Shown here: in pieces, positions 44,231 to 53,970 of the stretch | How the letters are laid out: each line of letters opens with the position of its first letter | How positions within the stretch are numbered: the stretch's first letter is position 1 | From: Sulfurospirillum deleyianum DSM 6946 | GTDB lineage: Bacteria; Campylobacterota; Campylobacteria; Campylobacterales; Sulfurospirillaceae | Reading direction: 5' to 3' | DNA length: 64,000 nt | NCBI RefSeq assembly: GCF_000024885.1 | Contig: NC_013512.1 | Location: forward strand, 1,736,001-1,800,000 | Program-made: the position numbers and the translations under genes | Notes under the pieces: model-generated | Told to the model about the DNA's origin: nothing | The model's input: the letters and a program-made list of their open reading frames with translations, nothing else | Database searches by the model: none

Positions 44231-45664
44231 ATGAAAAAAATTGCTATTATCGGGCTTCCTAATGTTGGGAAAAGCTCTTTATTTAATCGCATTGCTAAAG
44301 CACGTATTGCTATTACCTCGGATTTTAGTGGTACAACACGCGATATTAAAAGTCATCAAGTTTACATCACCGAAAAGCCCTGCCTTATCTTAGATACAGG
44401 TGGACTGGACAAATCAACTGAGCTCTTTGAAAATGTCCATGATATGTCGATGCAAGCATCCAAAAAAGCAGATGTTATATTAATGGTCGTCGATGGAAAA
44501 CTTCTCCCTAGTGAAGAAGAAAAAAAGATTTTTTATGCCCTTCAAGCCCTCAATAAACCTATTGCCTTAGTCATTAATAAAATTGACAACGATAAAGAGA
44601 TGGAACGTGCTTGGGAATTTAGTGAATTTGGCGCAGAACACGTCTTTCCTCTCTCCGTTTCACACAACCGAGGTGTCAGTGCACTTTTAGAGTGGATTGG
44701 CTCATACTTACCTGCACCAGAAGGTGCTCTGGTTGCTTCAGAAGAAGAAGCAGATGAGGAGACGATAGATGAGGAAGATGACGTTTGGGATGAGGATAAA
44801 ATATCAGAGGAGCAGAGCTTAGAAGCACCCATTGAAGAAGAAAATCCTAACATCAATGTCGCTATTATTGGGCGTGTCAACGTCGGTAAAAGCTCCCTAC
44901 TCAACGCCCTTGTCGGCAAACAGCGTGCGGTTGTGAGTAATGTGGCAGGAACAACCATTGACCCTGTAGATGAGAGCATTGAGTACAACGAAAAAGTCAT
45001 TAACTTTGTCGATACTGCTGGACTTCGAAGGCGTGGAAAAATCGAAGGCATTGAAAAATTTGCGCTCATGCGTACCAAAGAGATGCTAGAGCGTGCGAAC
45101 ATTGCTCTGCTTGTCTTAGATGCGAGTGAACCCTTTTTGGAACTCGATGAGCGTATCGCAGGGCTAGTGGAAGAGAACAATCTTGCGTGTATTATCGTTC
45201 TAAATAAATGGGATGAAGCGATGGATGACTTTGAAAAAGTCACCGCAGAGGTACGCCACCGATTTAAATTTCTCTCCTATGCGCCACTGATTACGGTTTC
45301 GGCTAAAAGCAAACAACGGGTTTCAAAAATTAAAGATATGATTTTAAGTGTGTATGAAAACTACTCTCAACACATTCCAACCAGACAGCTCAATGAAGTG
45401 ATTCGTGAAGCGACCATTAGACATCAAATTCCAAGCGACCACTCTAAAGTTGTCAAAATCTACTTCGCAACCCAGTACCAAACCAAGCCACCACGTATTG
45501 CGCTTGTCATGAATAAACCACGCTCCTTGCATTTTAGTTACAAACGCTACCTTGCCAATAAACTGCGTGATGTCTTTAATTTGGAAGGCTCACCGATTTT
45601 ACTCTACCCCCGTGCTAAAGGGGAGAGGGATAATGAACAGGAAAATAGCGGTGAAGAATCTTAA
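44231..45664 (+). CDS. der: Ribosome biogenesis GTPase Der (EngA)
   Basis: 477 residues with two GTPase domains: first P-loop GLPNVGKSS (8-16) with DTGG and NKID; second GRVNVGKSS (about 215) with DTAG and NKWD. A C-terminal KH-like domain follows (about 375-460). An acidic linker (about 170-205, many Glu/Asp) joins the G domains. Needed for 50S assembly. The 3' end overlaps the aroK start. Confidence 0.95.
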   Translation: MKKIAIIGLPNVGKSSLFNRIAKARIAITSDFSGTTRDIKSHQVYITEKPCLILDTGGLDKSTELFENVHDMSMQASKKADVILMVVDGKLLPSEEEKKIFYALQALNKPIALVINKIDNDKEMERAWEFSEFGAEHVFPLSVSHNRGVSALLEWIGSYLPAPEGALVASEEEADEETIDEEDDVWDEDKISEEQSLEAPIEEENPNINVAIIGRVNVGKSSLLNALVGKQRAVVSNVAGTTIDPVDESIEYNEKVINFVDTAGLRRRGKIEGIEKFALMRTKEMLERANIALLVLDASEPFLELDERIAGLVEENNLACIIVLNKWDEAMDDFEKVTAEVRHRFKFLSYAPLITVSAKSKQRVSKIKDMILSVYENYSQHIPTRQLNEVIREATIRHQIPSDHSKVVKIYFATQYQTKPPRIALVMNKPRSLHFSYKRYLANKLRDVFNLEGSPILLYPRAKGERDNEQENSGEES

Positions 45665-46187
45665 GAATAAAAATATCGTTTTTATCGGTTTTATGGGAGT
45701 TGGCAAAGGTACGATTGCAAGGGCACTGATTCAAAGAACCAAACAAATGGGTTTGGATACTGATGATTTGATTGAGAGCATGGAAAATCGCAAAATCAAA
45801 GATATTTTTGCGAGCGATGGGGAAGCCTACTTTCGACGACTTGAGAAACAAACAGCTAAATGGCTTGAAAAAAGTGTCAAAAATGCCATTATATCCACAG
45901 GTGGTGGTTTTTTTAAGGTAGATAATTTAGAAAAGATAGGAACCATCATCTATCTTCGTTCCTCTTTTGATGGTATCCTTAAACGCTTAAAAGCGCATGA
46001 AAATGGCGATTTAAAACTTGCAAAACGCCCTCTTTTGCAAGATGAAGAGAAGGCAAGAGCCTTATTTAAAGAACGCTCCTGCTTATATGAAAAAAAAGCC
46101 GATGTGATTGTGGATGTGGAAGATCGAAGTATCGAAGAGATTATTCATGCCATTATGAAACGACTCAATTTAAAAGAGAAAGAGTAG
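45633..46187 (+). CDS. aroK: Shikimate kinase
   Basis: About 184 residues: IVFIGFMGVGKGTIARALIQ (P-loop; the usual GKS/T reads GKGT), DTDDLIE (substrate Asp), FRRLEKQ, STGGGFF and KRPLL. Phosphorylates shikimate in aromatic amino acid synthesis. ATG 45633 (GGGGAGAGG upstream) is chosen; it overlaps der by 32 bases. The longer frame from 45552 would overlap der by more than 100 bases. Confidence 0.9.
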   Translation: MNRKIAVKNLKNKNIVFIGFMGVGKGTIARALIQRTKQMGLDTDDLIESMENRKIKDIFASDGEAYFRRLEKQTAKWLEKSVKNAIISTGGGFFKVDNLEKIGTIIYLRSSFDGILKRLKAHENGDLKLAKRPLLQDEEKARALFKERSCLYEKKADVIVDVEDRSIEEIIHAIMKRLNLKEKE

Positions 46188-46196
46188 GACAGCTTT

Positions 46197-47162
46197 ATGA
46201 GAGTATTAACAGGAATTCAACCCTCAGGTGCACTGCATATAGGAAACTATTTTGGTGCGATTAAACAGATGATTGACCTTCAAGAAAAAAGTGATTTATT
46301 TATCTTCATCGCCAATTACCACGCCCTCACCTCTTTAAAAGATGGCGAGGCACTTAAGCATAATACGCTTGATGCGGCGATTAATTTTCTCTCTCTAGGC
46401 ATTGATCACACCAAAGTCACCTTTTGGGCACAATCCGATGTCAAAGAAGTATTAGAACTCTACTGGATACTCTCAGGCTATACGCCGATGGGACTTTTAG
46501 AGAGAGCCCATAGCTACAAAGACAAAGTCGCCAAAGGCATTGCTGCCAACCACTCTTTATTTTCCTATCCTGTTTTAATGGCTGCGGATATTTTGCTCTA
46601 TGACTCAGAAGTGATTCCTGTGGGAAAAGACCAAATCCAACACGTTGAAATTACCCGTGACATCGCCATTAAATTTAATAACGATTTTGGTGATATTTTT
46701 AAAGTACCCGAATTTAAAGTCGATGAAAACGTCGCCACTGTCCCCGGACTTGATGGGGCAAAAATGAGTAAAAGTTATGGCAATACCATTGATATTTTTT
46801 GCAGTGAAAAAGAGCTTAAAAAAGCAACTTCTCGTATTGTAACCGACTCAACACCGATGGAAGAGCCTAAAAATCCTTTTACATGTAACGTGTACGCTCT
46901 GGCTAAACTCTTTTTAGAAAATGACGAACTAGAAGCACTCAAAGTGCGCTACCAAAAGGGCGGTGAAGGGTATGGGCATTTTAAAGCTTACCTCAATGGT
47001 CTGATTTGGGACTATTTTGCACCGGCTCGTGAAAAAAGAGCCTACTATGTAGCGCATAAAGAGGAAGTCATCGCCATTCTTGATGAAGGTGCCGCTAAAG
47101 CACGTCACATTGCTTCTGCAAAAATGGATATGATTCGTAATCTTGTTGGAATTTACCGTTAA
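46197..47162 (+). CDS. trpS: Tryptophanyl-tRNA synthetase
   Basis: 321 residues, class I synthetase: [17 protein letters not shown] (HIGH-type motif HIGN) and [12 protein letters not shown] (KMSKS). Starts 9 bases after aroK. TTACATGTAA at 46879 encodes Phe-Thr-Cys-Asn. Charges tRNA-Trp. Confidence 0.95.
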   Translation: MRVLTGIQPSGALHIGNYFGAIKQMIDLQEKSDLFIFIANYHALTSLKDGEALKHNTLDAAINFLSLGIDHTKVTFWAQSDVKEVLELYWILSGYTPMGLLERAHSYKDKVAKGIAANHSLFSYPVLMAADILLYDSEVIPVGKDQIQHVEITRDIAIKFNNDFGDIFKVPEFKVDENVATVPGLDGAKMSKSYGNTIDIFCSEKELKKATSRIVTDSTPMEEPKNPFTCNVYALAKLFLENDELEALKVRYQKGGEGYGHFKAYLNGLIWDYFAPAREKRAYYVAHKEEVIAILDEGAAKARHIASAKMDMIRNLVGIYR

Positions 47163-47170
47163 GGAAACGT

Positions 47171-48415
47171 ATGCTAGATATTAAACTGATTCAAAATGAT
47201 TTTGATACTGTTGCCACAGCGCTCAGAAAGAAAAAAGTAGATGAGAGCCTTTTGGAAGAACTTCGTGCTATTTCATTGGAACTTAAAAGTGCACGTCTTG
47301 TTTTAGAGCCACTCCAAGCGGAACAAAATGCTAAAAGCAAACTCTTTGGGGTTTATGCCAAAGAAGGCAAAGATGTGGGAGCGCTTAAAGCAGAACTCTC
47401 TTTAAACAAAGAAAAAATCGCTGAGAAAACGGAGGTGGTTCGTGCCTTAGAAGAGAAGCTTGAAGCACTAGCGACTATTATTCCAAATATGCCCTCTTCT
47501 CTTGTTCCTGAAGGTGAAGATGAAAATGACAACGTGGAACTGAAACGTGTGCTTGAGCCTAAAACATTTTCCTTTACTCCTAAAGAGCATTGGGATATCG
47601 ACAGCAAACAAAACTGGATTGATTTTGAGAGAGGTGTAAAACTTGCCAAAAGCCGTTTTAGTGTTTTAAAAAATGACGCTGCCAGATTAGAGCGAGCGCT
47701 CATTAACTATATGCTTGATTTTAACCGAAGCCGTGGTTTTCATGAGGTAGCCGTTCCTTACATTGTCAACCGTGAAACACTGATGGGAACAGGACAACTC
47801 CCTAAATTTGAAGATGACCTCTTTAAAATTGATGGCGAAGAGCTCTTTTTGATTCCTACTGCTGAAGTGCCTGTCACCAACCTTTTTAGAGATGAAATTC
47901 TAAGCAAAGAAGAACTCCCTCTTAAAATGACCGCCTATTCTGCATGTTTTCGAAAAGAAGCAGGCAGTGCGGGGAAAGATACCCGTGGCATGATTCGCCA
48001 GCACCAGTTTGATAAAGTAGAATTGGTTTCAATTACCACACCAGAACAGAGCGAAACGGTTTTTGAAGAGATGCTTTCATGTGCTTCTGATTTACTTAGC
48101 TCCTTAGGACTCCCTCACCGCCACTTAATGCTTTGTGGTGGAGATTTGGGCTTTAGTGCTGCAAAAACGGTGGATTTGGAAGTCTGGCTTCCAGGGCAAA
48201 ACCGTTACCGTGAAATTAGTTCCGTATCTAATACCTTCGACTTTCAAGCCAGACGAGCTAAAATTCGCTTTAAAGATGAGGGTAAAAACCGCTTAGTACA
48301 CACGCTCAATGGCTCTTCTTTAGCCGTGGGTCGCACACTCATCGCCATTATGGAAAATTACCAACAAGAAGATGGCAGTGTTGCCATTCCTGAAGTCTTG
48401 AAAAAGTACATGTAA
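47171..48415 (+). CDS. serS: Seryl-tRNA synthetase
   Basis: 414 residues, class II: an N-terminal helical arm (about 27-100, coiled coil for the long variable arm of tRNA-Ser), motif 2 ([21 protein letters not shown]) and motif 3 ([20 protein letters not shown]). The stop codon lies in GTACATGTAA, one mismatch from the iterated palindrome, giving a Tyr-Met-stop ending. The tRNA-Ser(GCT) gene at 35789 is one of its substrates. Confidence 0.95.
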   Translation: MLDIKLIQNDFDTVATALRKKKVDESLLEELRAISLELKSARLVLEPLQAEQNAKSKLFGVYAKEGKDVGALKAELSLNKEKIAEKTEVVRALEEKLEALATIIPNMPSSLVPEGEDENDNVELKRVLEPKTFSFTPKEHWDIDSKQNWIDFERGVKLAKSRFSVLKNDAARLERALINYMLDFNRSRGFHEVAVPYIVNRETLMGTGQLPKFEDDLFKIDGEELFLIPTAEVPVTNLFRDEILSKEELPLKMTAYSACFRKEAGSAGKDTRGMIRQHQFDKVELVSITTPEQSETVFEEMLSCASDLLSSLGLPHRHLMLCGGDLGFSAAKTVDLEVWLPGQNRYREISSVSNTFDFQARRAKIRFKDEGKNRLVHTLNGSSLAVGRTLIAIMENYQQEDGSVAIPEVLKKYM

Positions 48416-48416
48416 G

Positions 48417-50768
48417 ATGGCAGAAGAAGAAGTTGTCATCCTCGAGGCGGAAAACACTCCTTCAAATGAAGAGGAGAGTTTTGCGCTCATCGAGGAGGAG
48501 CGAACAGATGAGATTACCCCCTCAGAGGTTGTTCCACTCAATCAAAATGAAAAGAGATCTCCCTCTAAAAAAAGATTGCTTATTTTACTCATTGCAGGGG
48601 TTATTTTGCTCATTGGCATCATGGTTGCCCTTCTTCTTATTTTAAATGCAAAAGACACGGTATCCCAAACACCCATAATCAAAGAGAAAGAAGAAGAAAA
48701 AATACTCCAAAAGGAGCAATTTTCTCCTTCTAAACTCGATAGTATGATTAAAAAAGCACACCTTCTTTACGAACAAGGCAATAAAGAAGAAGCGCTTAAA
48801 ATTTATGAAAAAATTGCTACATTCAATGAGGCAATTTCTTATTACAATATTGGCGTTGCAAAACTGAAAGAAAAAAACTTCTCAGAAGCACTTGAAGCCT
48901 TTAAAAAGGCGATTCAAAACAAAGAGCACCGCTGTATCAGTGCCATTAATGCCGCTGTTTGCGCCTTGGAACTCAAAGATGATACCCTTTTTACCTACTA
49001 TATTGACCTTGCTTTTTCGTATCTTCCGGAAGAGAGTAATGCGCCACTCTATTCTTATTATGTCGGACTGGTTCATTATTATAAAAATTTTTATTACGAA
49101 GCCCTTAGTGCTATTCGTCATCCCTCTATGGAGTTTTATAAAGAGGATCAAACCTATCTTGCTTCCAAAATTTTAGCTTCCTTAAATCAAAACACCCTTG
49201 CGATTGATACGCTAGAAGGCATTAAAGCAGAAGGAGATCATTTCACGTTGGGACTTTTATATGCGAAAAAAGGTGATTTTGTAACAGCAAAACACTATTT
49301 ACAACGTGCGATTCACGCTGAACCCCACAATGCAAAAGTCAAAATAGCGCTTTCAATGGTCGAAAATAAATTAGGCAATCTAGGCAACACCGCCTCGCTC
49401 CTTGGTGAAGTGTATAAAATCAACGATACAAACGCCCAAACCAAACCTCTTTACAACCTTCATACCATTTTAAAACCCTCTCTTTTTGATGTACAAAATG
49501 CACAAAAAGAGTTTGAAAAAGAGCTTTTTTTCACGCAAGAAAATATCTATGGTCTCCTTTTTTATTACGCCCCGTACAAAGTTTTTGACGCTAAACAGAC
49601 GATTGATTATATTCGAAAAGGAAGTATGAATATTTTTATTGATGAGATCGGTCCTGCCCTCTCATACCTTAAAGCAAGTTCAACCATTTCTAAAGTCAAT
49701 ATCGCCATTAGCCAAGGAATTAAACAAGCTTTAAATGCCCACGTCTATGAAGCCAATACCATCTTTGCACACATGGTAGAAGAGTATAAAAATCACTCCA
49801 TTTTGCACTACAATCTAGCCTTAACCTACGCACAAATAGGCGATTATGCGGCTGCGTACAAAAACTTTTCCAAAAGCTACCATTTAGATAATAACAACTA
49901 CCTTGCGGGTGTTTTTGCGATTATGAGTGGGCATCTCATCAACAGAGATGTTGCAAAACTGTTAGAAGATGTTAAAGAGAGTATCCACAAAAATCCAGCG
50001 TTAGAAAAAGAGAACCTTTATCTTTCACTTCTTTATCTTACCGATAAAAATGAATTTTCACTGACACGATGGCTTGAAATGGAAAAAGAAGATAGCCCAC
50101 TAAGCCTTGTTTTAAATATCATCGCTTCGCAAAAACTGAGCAATGAACGTATGTATGAACGCAGTACTCAAAAACTTCAAGCGCTGCTACCCAAAGACAT
50201 TATGGCAAATATTATTGCCTTTAATGCGAAGTACCATAAAAAAGCGATTAAGAGTTATGCCAAAGAGATTCAAATGGAGTTTAACAAACTTCCATTAGAG
50301 TATGATACCTTTTATTACGGACCTAAAATGGTTAAAGAGCAGTACATTAAACTCCTTCAGATTGGAGGCTTACTGCATCAAAAACGTGATAGTGTGAGAG
50401 CACAGATGGAAAAAGAGCAAGAAGACATCCCTGCAATGATGCAAACACTCGCTTTTATGGAAATCTACACCAATCGTTTTGAAGAGGCTTTTACTCTCTA
50501 CAATAAACTCATTGATGATTATCACAAAAAAGATACCTACACTATTTTTCTAGCTTCCGTTGCCGCCATCGGTGCAGGACACAATGAAAATGCCATCGCA
50601 CTCCTAGAACTCTCTAAACTCACAGATCCTGCAAATATGGAAAGCCGTTATGCGTTAGGATTACTCTATCAAGAAATAGGAAATTTTGAAGCAGCGAGTG
50701 TGCAATATCGAAGCATTGGAAACAGCGGTTTTATCTCACGCTATTTTAGCTTTAACATTGCGAGATAA
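48417..50768 (+). CDS. pflB: TPR-repeat membrane protein, PflB-like flagellar motor scaffold
   Basis: 783 residues: a Glu-rich cytoplasmic N-terminus (about 1-45), one membrane helix (LLILLIAGVILLIGIMVALL, about 53-72), then a long periplasmic region of TPR-like helices (AHLLYEQGNKEEALKIYEKI; ALTYAQIGDYAAAYKNFSKS; ALGLLYQEIGNFEAASVQY). Location straight after serS equals Cj0390, which is PflB of C. jejuni, a medial-disk protein needed to place the MotAB stators. Starts 1 base after serS. The name rests on synteny, size and topology. Confidence 0.75.
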   Translation: MAEEEVVILEAENTPSNEEESFALIEEERTDEITPSEVVPLNQNEKRSPSKKRLLILLIAGVILLIGIMVALLLILNAKDTVSQTPIIKEKEEEKILQKEQFSPSKLDSMIKKAHLLYEQGNKEEALKIYEKIATFNEAISYYNIGVAKLKEKNFSEALEAFKKAIQNKEHRCISAINAAVCALELKDDTLFTYYIDLAFSYLPEESNAPLYSYYVGLVHYYKNFYYEALSAIRHPSMEFYKEDQTYLASKILASLNQNTLAIDTLEGIKAEGDHFTLGLLYAKKGDFVTAKHYLQRAIHAEPHNAKVKIALSMVENKLGNLGNTASLLGEVYKINDTNAQTKPLYNLHTILKPSLFDVQNAQKEFEKELFFTQENIYGLLFYYAPYKVFDAKQTIDYIRKGSMNIFIDEIGPALSYLKASSTISKVNIAISQGIKQALNAHVYEANTIFAHMVEEYKNHSILHYNLALTYAQIGDYAAAYKNFSKSYHLDNNNYLAGVFAIMSGHLINRDVAKLLEDVKESIHKNPALEKENLYLSLLYLTDKNEFSLTRWLEMEKEDSPLSLVLNIIASQKLSNERMYERSTQKLQALLPKDIMANIIAFNAKYHKKAIKSYAKEIQMEFNKLPLEYDTFYYGPKMVKEQYIKLLQIGGLLHQKRDSVRAQMEKEQEDIPAMMQTLAFMEIYTNRFEEAFTLYNKLIDDYHKKDTYTIFLASVAAIGAGHNENAIALLELSKLTDPANMESRYALGLLYQEIGNFEAASVQYRSIGNSGFISRYFSFNIAR

Positions 50769-50771
50769 GCT

Positions 50772-50803
50772 TTACATGTAAAGAGTTCTATCTTTACATG
50801 TAA
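50772..50803. terminator. Inverted pair of TTACATGTAA palindromes between convergent pflB and leuA
   Basis: Exact copies at 50772-50781 and 50794-50803 with extended flanks (TTTACATGTAAAG and CTTTACATGTAAA) form an approximately 13-bp stem with an 8-base loop. The 48-base gap holds nothing else, so this pair is the likely bidirectional terminator of both genes. Paired uptake sequences serve as terminators in Neisseria, an analogous arrangement. Confidence 0.75.
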
Positions 50804-50816
50804 AAACATTAAAACG

Positions 50817-52379
50817 TTAAATTCCCTCGCTGGTGTGATTTTTAATGGTTCGCAAACGCTCTCTCATAGACATATAACTGTTCAACGCTCCAATGTACGC
50901 TTTAGCTGTTGCTAACATCGTATCCACGCTAAGTCCATGCCCCATAATGGCAGGTTTGCTCTCATCAAAGACCACTTTAACCAAAACACGAGCCATCGCA
51001 TCTTTACCTTGAGACACAGCATCAACCTTATAATCTCTAAGTTCACCACTCACGCCACATACCCTATCAATAACTTTAAAAATGGCATCCATCGTTCCAT
51101 TTCCAATCGCCGCATCTGTTATCTCTTTACCCTCATGGCTAATCGTAACAGCAGCACTTGGAAGCCCTCCTGGAGAACAATCTGAAAGTTGTAAGCGCAC
51201 CAATTCAAATACTTGAGGAATTTTGGTAATTTCATCTGCGACCAAAGCACGTAAATCATCATCAAAAATATCTTTCTTCTGATCCGCTAAAATTTTAAAT
51301 CGCTCAAACGCTTCATTAATCTCTTCATCTTTTAGTTCATACCCTAAACTATTTAACTTATCTTTAAAGGCATGACGACCCGAATGCTTTCCAAGCACAA
51401 TAGAATTTTTATCTAAGCCAATGTCTTTCGCACTCATAATTTCATACGTTTGCGTGTGTTTTAGAACACCATCTTGATGAATACCACTCTCGTGAGAAAA
51501 AGCATTTTTCCCTACAATCGCCTTGTTAGGCTGAGGCTCAATACCTGTGATGGATGAAACCAATTTGCTGGTTGGGTAAATCTCTTTGATGTTGATATTG
51601 GTCTCATAACCACTAAAATGATCTTTACGTGTGCGAAGCGCCATAACGATTTCCTCTAACGCCGCATTACCAGCTCTCTCTCCCAAACCATTAATGGTAC
51701 ACTCCACCTGACGTGCACCATTTTCAATACACGCTAAAGAGTTGGCAACGGCTAAACCTAAATCATTATGATTGTGCACCGAAATAATCGCTCTATCTCC
51801 CACAAAATCATGCAAAGACTTAATAATAGCCCCCATTTCTGTTGGCAAACGATACCCTACTGTATCAGGGATATTCAGTGTGGTAGCCCCTGCATTGATG
51901 ACCGCATCTAACACTTCTTTCATAAAACTCACTTCACTGCGTCCTGCATCTTCACAACTAAACTCAACATCCTCACAAAAGGTTTTAGCATACTGTACGG
52001 CTTCAACTGCTTTCTTAATGACTTGATCAGGTGTCATTTTAAGTTTATATTCCATGTGAATAGGACTGGTCGCTATAAATGTATGAATACGATTCATCTT
52101 CGCTTTAGAAACTGCTTCACCTGCTGCTTTAATGTCTTTTTCCAATGCACGAGCCAGTGAACAAATACGACTTTTTGTGACCGCTTCAGCAATACGAGAA
52201 ATCGCATCAAAATCACCAGGGCTGGCCGCTGCAAACCCTGCTTCTATCACATCAACCCCTAATTTTTGAAGTTGCAAAGCAATTTGAATTTTTTCTTCTG
52301 TATTCATCGAAGCACCGGGGCTTTGTTCGCCATCTCTTAATGTTGTATCAAAAATGATAATTTTATTATCTGTGCTCAT
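50817..52379 (-). CDS. leuA: 2-isopropylmalate synthase
   Basis: 520 residues: [18 protein letters not shown], catalytic [15 protein letters not shown] (HxH metal site), [16 protein letters not shown], and a C-terminal regulatory LeuA dimer domain (about 385-510) for leucine feedback. First step of leucine synthesis. AAGGACAATACC precedes the ATG. A short Leu-rich ORF and hairpin upstream suggest attenuation. No other leu genes follow. Confidence 0.95.
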   Translation of the reverse strand: MSTDNKIIIFDTTLRDGEQSPGASMNTEEKIQIALQLQKLGVDVIEAGFAAASPGDFDAISRIAEAVTKSRICSLARALEKDIKAAGEAVSKAKMNRIHTFIATSPIHMEYKLKMTPDQVIKKAVEAVQYAKTFCEDVEFSCEDAGRSEVSFMKEVLDAVINAGATTLNIPDTVGYRLPTEMGAIIKSLHDFVGDRAIISVHNHNDLGLAVANSLACIENGARQVECTINGLGERAGNAALEEIVMALRTRKDHFSGYETNINIKEIYPTSKLVSSITGIEPQPNKAIVGKNAFSHESGIHQDGVLKHTQTYEIMSAKDIGLDKNSIVLGKHSGRHAFKDKLNSLGYELKDEEINEAFERFKILADQKKDIFDDDLRALVADEITKIPQVFELVRLQLSDCSPGGLPSAAVTISHEGKEITDAAIGNGTMDAIFKVIDRVCGVSGELRDYKVDAVSQGKDAMARVLVKVVFDESKPAIMGHGLSVDTMLATAKAYIGALNSYMSMRERLRTIKNHTSEGI

Positions 52380-52433
52380 GGTATTGTCCTTACGGTATGT
52401 ATTGATATAAGAAATTTGAAAAATAAAAAGGGG

Positions 52434-52529
52434 TTAGAGGGAGAGGAGGTGTTGCAGGAGAGCGTTTTTAATCTCTATTTTGGGCAAAATTTTAATCGAC
52501 TTCATAATACCGATATCTACGCTATTCAT
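52434..52529 (-). CDS. leuL: Putative leuA leader peptide (31 residues, Leu-rich end)
   Basis: ATG at 52529 with AAAGGAG 7 bases upstream; 31 codons to TAA at 52434, 54 bases before leuA. The last eight codons before the stop include five for Leu (peptide ending ALLQHLLSL), the hallmark of a leucine-sensing leader. Its Leu-codon region (CGCTCTCCT) could pair with its own ribosome site (AGGAGAAGCG, one bulge). No classical terminator/antiterminator pair is evident in the 54 bases before leuA, so the mechanism is open. Confidence 0.6.
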   Translation of the reverse strand: MNSVDIGIMKSIKILPKIEIKNALLQHLLSL

Positions 52530-52551
52530 CGCTTCTCCTTTAAAAAATGTC

Positions 52552-52578
52552 TGAGGCAAAAAAGATACTTTTGCCTCA
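52552..52578 (-). terminator. Hairpin between pssA and leuL
   Basis: TGAGGCAAAA / TTTTGCCTCA, 10-bp perfect stem with a 7-base loop, followed on the minus strand by GACATTTTTT. It ends the ftsH-pssA run, or lies at the 5' end of the leuA leader if transcription starts at the TATAAT at 52589-52594. Confidence 0.65.
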
Positions 52579-52588
52579 AGGTTGGCGT

Positions 52589-52594
52589 ATTATA
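52589..52594 (-). promoter_or_regulatory. -10 element of leuL-leuA, overlapping the pssA stop codon
   Basis: TATAAT on the minus strand (52594 to 52589) includes the pssA TAA stop. Between the hairpin and the leuL ribosome site there is no room for another promoter. Start of transcription would be about 52582. Inference. Confidence 0.45.
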
Positions 52595-53324
52595 CTAAAT
52601 TTTTATGAAATTTGACAACGCAGAAGGTATAAATAGCTCGAACCAATCCATAAAGTAAATAGACTGTAATTAAACCTGTGCCAACTTCAATAGGATACAA
52701 ATATAAAAATGAGAAAGCAACAACTAAATAGACCAAAATTTTAATCAAATGCGCTTTTTTTAAATCTACTTTTTTAAAACTAGGATAACGAATATTACTC
52801 ACCATTAAAAAAGAGAGCAATCCAATACCTACCAATAAAATCCATTCTGCTCCTTTGAGAATATCATATTCACCATAAAAGAGAATCCACATAGCAAGCA
52901 CAACAGCCGCCGTCGGAATAGGCACACCAATAAAAACAGAAGGCTCACTCACCCCAATCATAATATTAAAACGTGCCAATCGAATTGCCCCAAAAACAAC
53001 ATACATCGCACATAAAAGAGAGCCTAATTTTCCATACATGTGCCCAATGTTAAAATAGAACAAAATTGCAGGAGCAACACCAAATGCAACAATATCAGCT
53101 AGTGAATCAAACTCTGCACCAAATTTACTGGTTGCATTCGTCAATCGTGCGACACGTCCATCAAGTCCATCAAAAATCAAAGAAAGTAAAATATAAAAAG
53201 CTGCTTTTTCAAATTGTCCACTAGCAGAACATAAAATACTAATCACCCCTAAAAAAGCACTTGCTGCGGTAAAAAGATTTGGGAAAAGATACATTAATTG
53301 AAGTTTATTACTACTGTTTGTCAT
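52590..53324 (-). CDS. pssA: CDP-diacylglycerol-serine O-phosphatidyltransferase
   Basis: About 244 residues, multi-helix membrane enzyme with the CDP-alcohol motif FDGLDGRVARLTNATSKFGAEFDSLAD split around (DGxDGRxAR...GxxxDSLxD), about residues 51-77. Makes phosphatidylserine from CDP-diacylglycerol and serine. ATG 53324 (AAGGACAATC upstream) is chosen; the longer frame to 53357 lies inside the upstream gene. Overlaps the Psd-like gene end by 14 bases. Confidence 0.92.
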   Translation of the reverse strand: MTNSSNKLQLMYLFPNLFTAASAFLGVISILCSASGQFEKAAFYILLSLIFDGLDGRVARLTNATSKFGAEFDSLADIVAFGVAPAILFYFNIGHMYGKLGSLLCAMYVVFGAIRLARFNIMIGVSEPSVFIGVPIPTAAVVLAMWILFYGEYDILKGAEWILLVGIGLLSFLMVSNIRYPSFKKVDLKKAHLIKILVYLVVAFSFLYLYPIEVGTGLITVYLLYGLVRAIYTFCVVKFHKNLV

Positions 53325-53970
53325 GATTGTCCTTATATGCAAGATAGCCCAAAACACTCTCTCCTGCTTTAACTGAATGATTTAAAGAGACTTTTATACG
53401 CACATCAAGTGGAAGTAAAAGCGCCACTTCTCCCTCTCGTAAAAAACCAAAACGCTCATTGGCTTTATAGGCATTTTTATTAAAAAAAACAATACTCTGA
53501 CTCAATCGTCCTGCGGAAACAACGATTTTAAACGAGGTAAATTTGTTTTTACATGTAAAGGTTTTTCGCTCACACAGATTTGAAAAAAGAGAAGAACCTG
53601 AGGAGATAAACAGACCAAAACGATTTTTCACTTCTATGATTTCCATGCCAATGGGAGCTCTAAGAATTCCTACATCCCAAATGGATTTACGAATAACCAC
53701 ACATAAAGCTTCACTTCCATCTTTCAAATCTACTTTAGATATTTTTAAAATTGTTCCATCGACAGGAGAAAGCAATGTAAGCTCATCACTCTCCTCTACA
53801 ATCCGTTCAGGATTACGATAAATATAAATAGTTACCACTAAAACAAAGAAAAAAAACCATGAAAAAAACGACAACGCATACGAAAGAAGAAAAACCATAA
53901 ATGTAAAAACAATATGATTCCACCCCTCTTTCGCAATTAATTGTGTTGTCGTGTAGTGATGGCGTACCAT
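53311..53970 (-). CDS. Phosphatidylserine decarboxylase-like protein lacking catalytic residues
   Basis: 219 residues with two N-terminal helices and the fold markers of short Psd proteins: YRNPER, LLSPVDGTI, LRAPIGMEI, NERFGFLREGEVALLLP. In active members the second-last segment is H-containing (CHVNRAP) and the last is RFGS, whose Ser becomes the pyruvoyl group. Here the His is absent (VGILRAP) and GS is replaced by GE (REGE). So it is probably not a self-processing decarboxylase. It corresponds to Cj1115c and sits between ftsH and pssA. Confidence 0.75.
   Translation of the reverse strand: MVRHHYTTTQLIAKEGWNHIVFTFMVFLLSYALSFFSWFFFFVLVVTIYIYRNPERIVEESDELTLLSPVDGTILKISKVDLKDGSEALCVVIRKSIWDVGILRAPIGMEIIEVKNRFGLFISSGSSLFSNLCERKTFTCKNKFTSFKIVVSAGRLSQSIVFFNKNAYKANERFGFLREGEVALLLPLDVRIKVSLNHSVKAGESVLGYLAYKDNHDKQ

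Noticed and set aside
44542-45243. Long minus-strand open frame of 233 codons, rich in Ser
   Set aside because: Antisense of der; low-complexity composition follows from the acidic and GTPase codons of der.
48417-50768. General TPR secretion or type IV pilus protein
   Set aside because: Synteny with Cj0390 after serS and the single N-terminal helix favour PflB; kept with reduced confidence.
50772-50803. CRISPR-like direct repeats
   Set aside because: Only two units, each palindromic, part of a genome-wide dispersed element; no spacers and no cas genes.
52416-52598. Plus-strand 60-codon open frame between leuA and pssA
   Set aside because: Covers the leuA leader on the opposite strand; no family features, and the ribosome site and Leu codons support the minus-strand reading.
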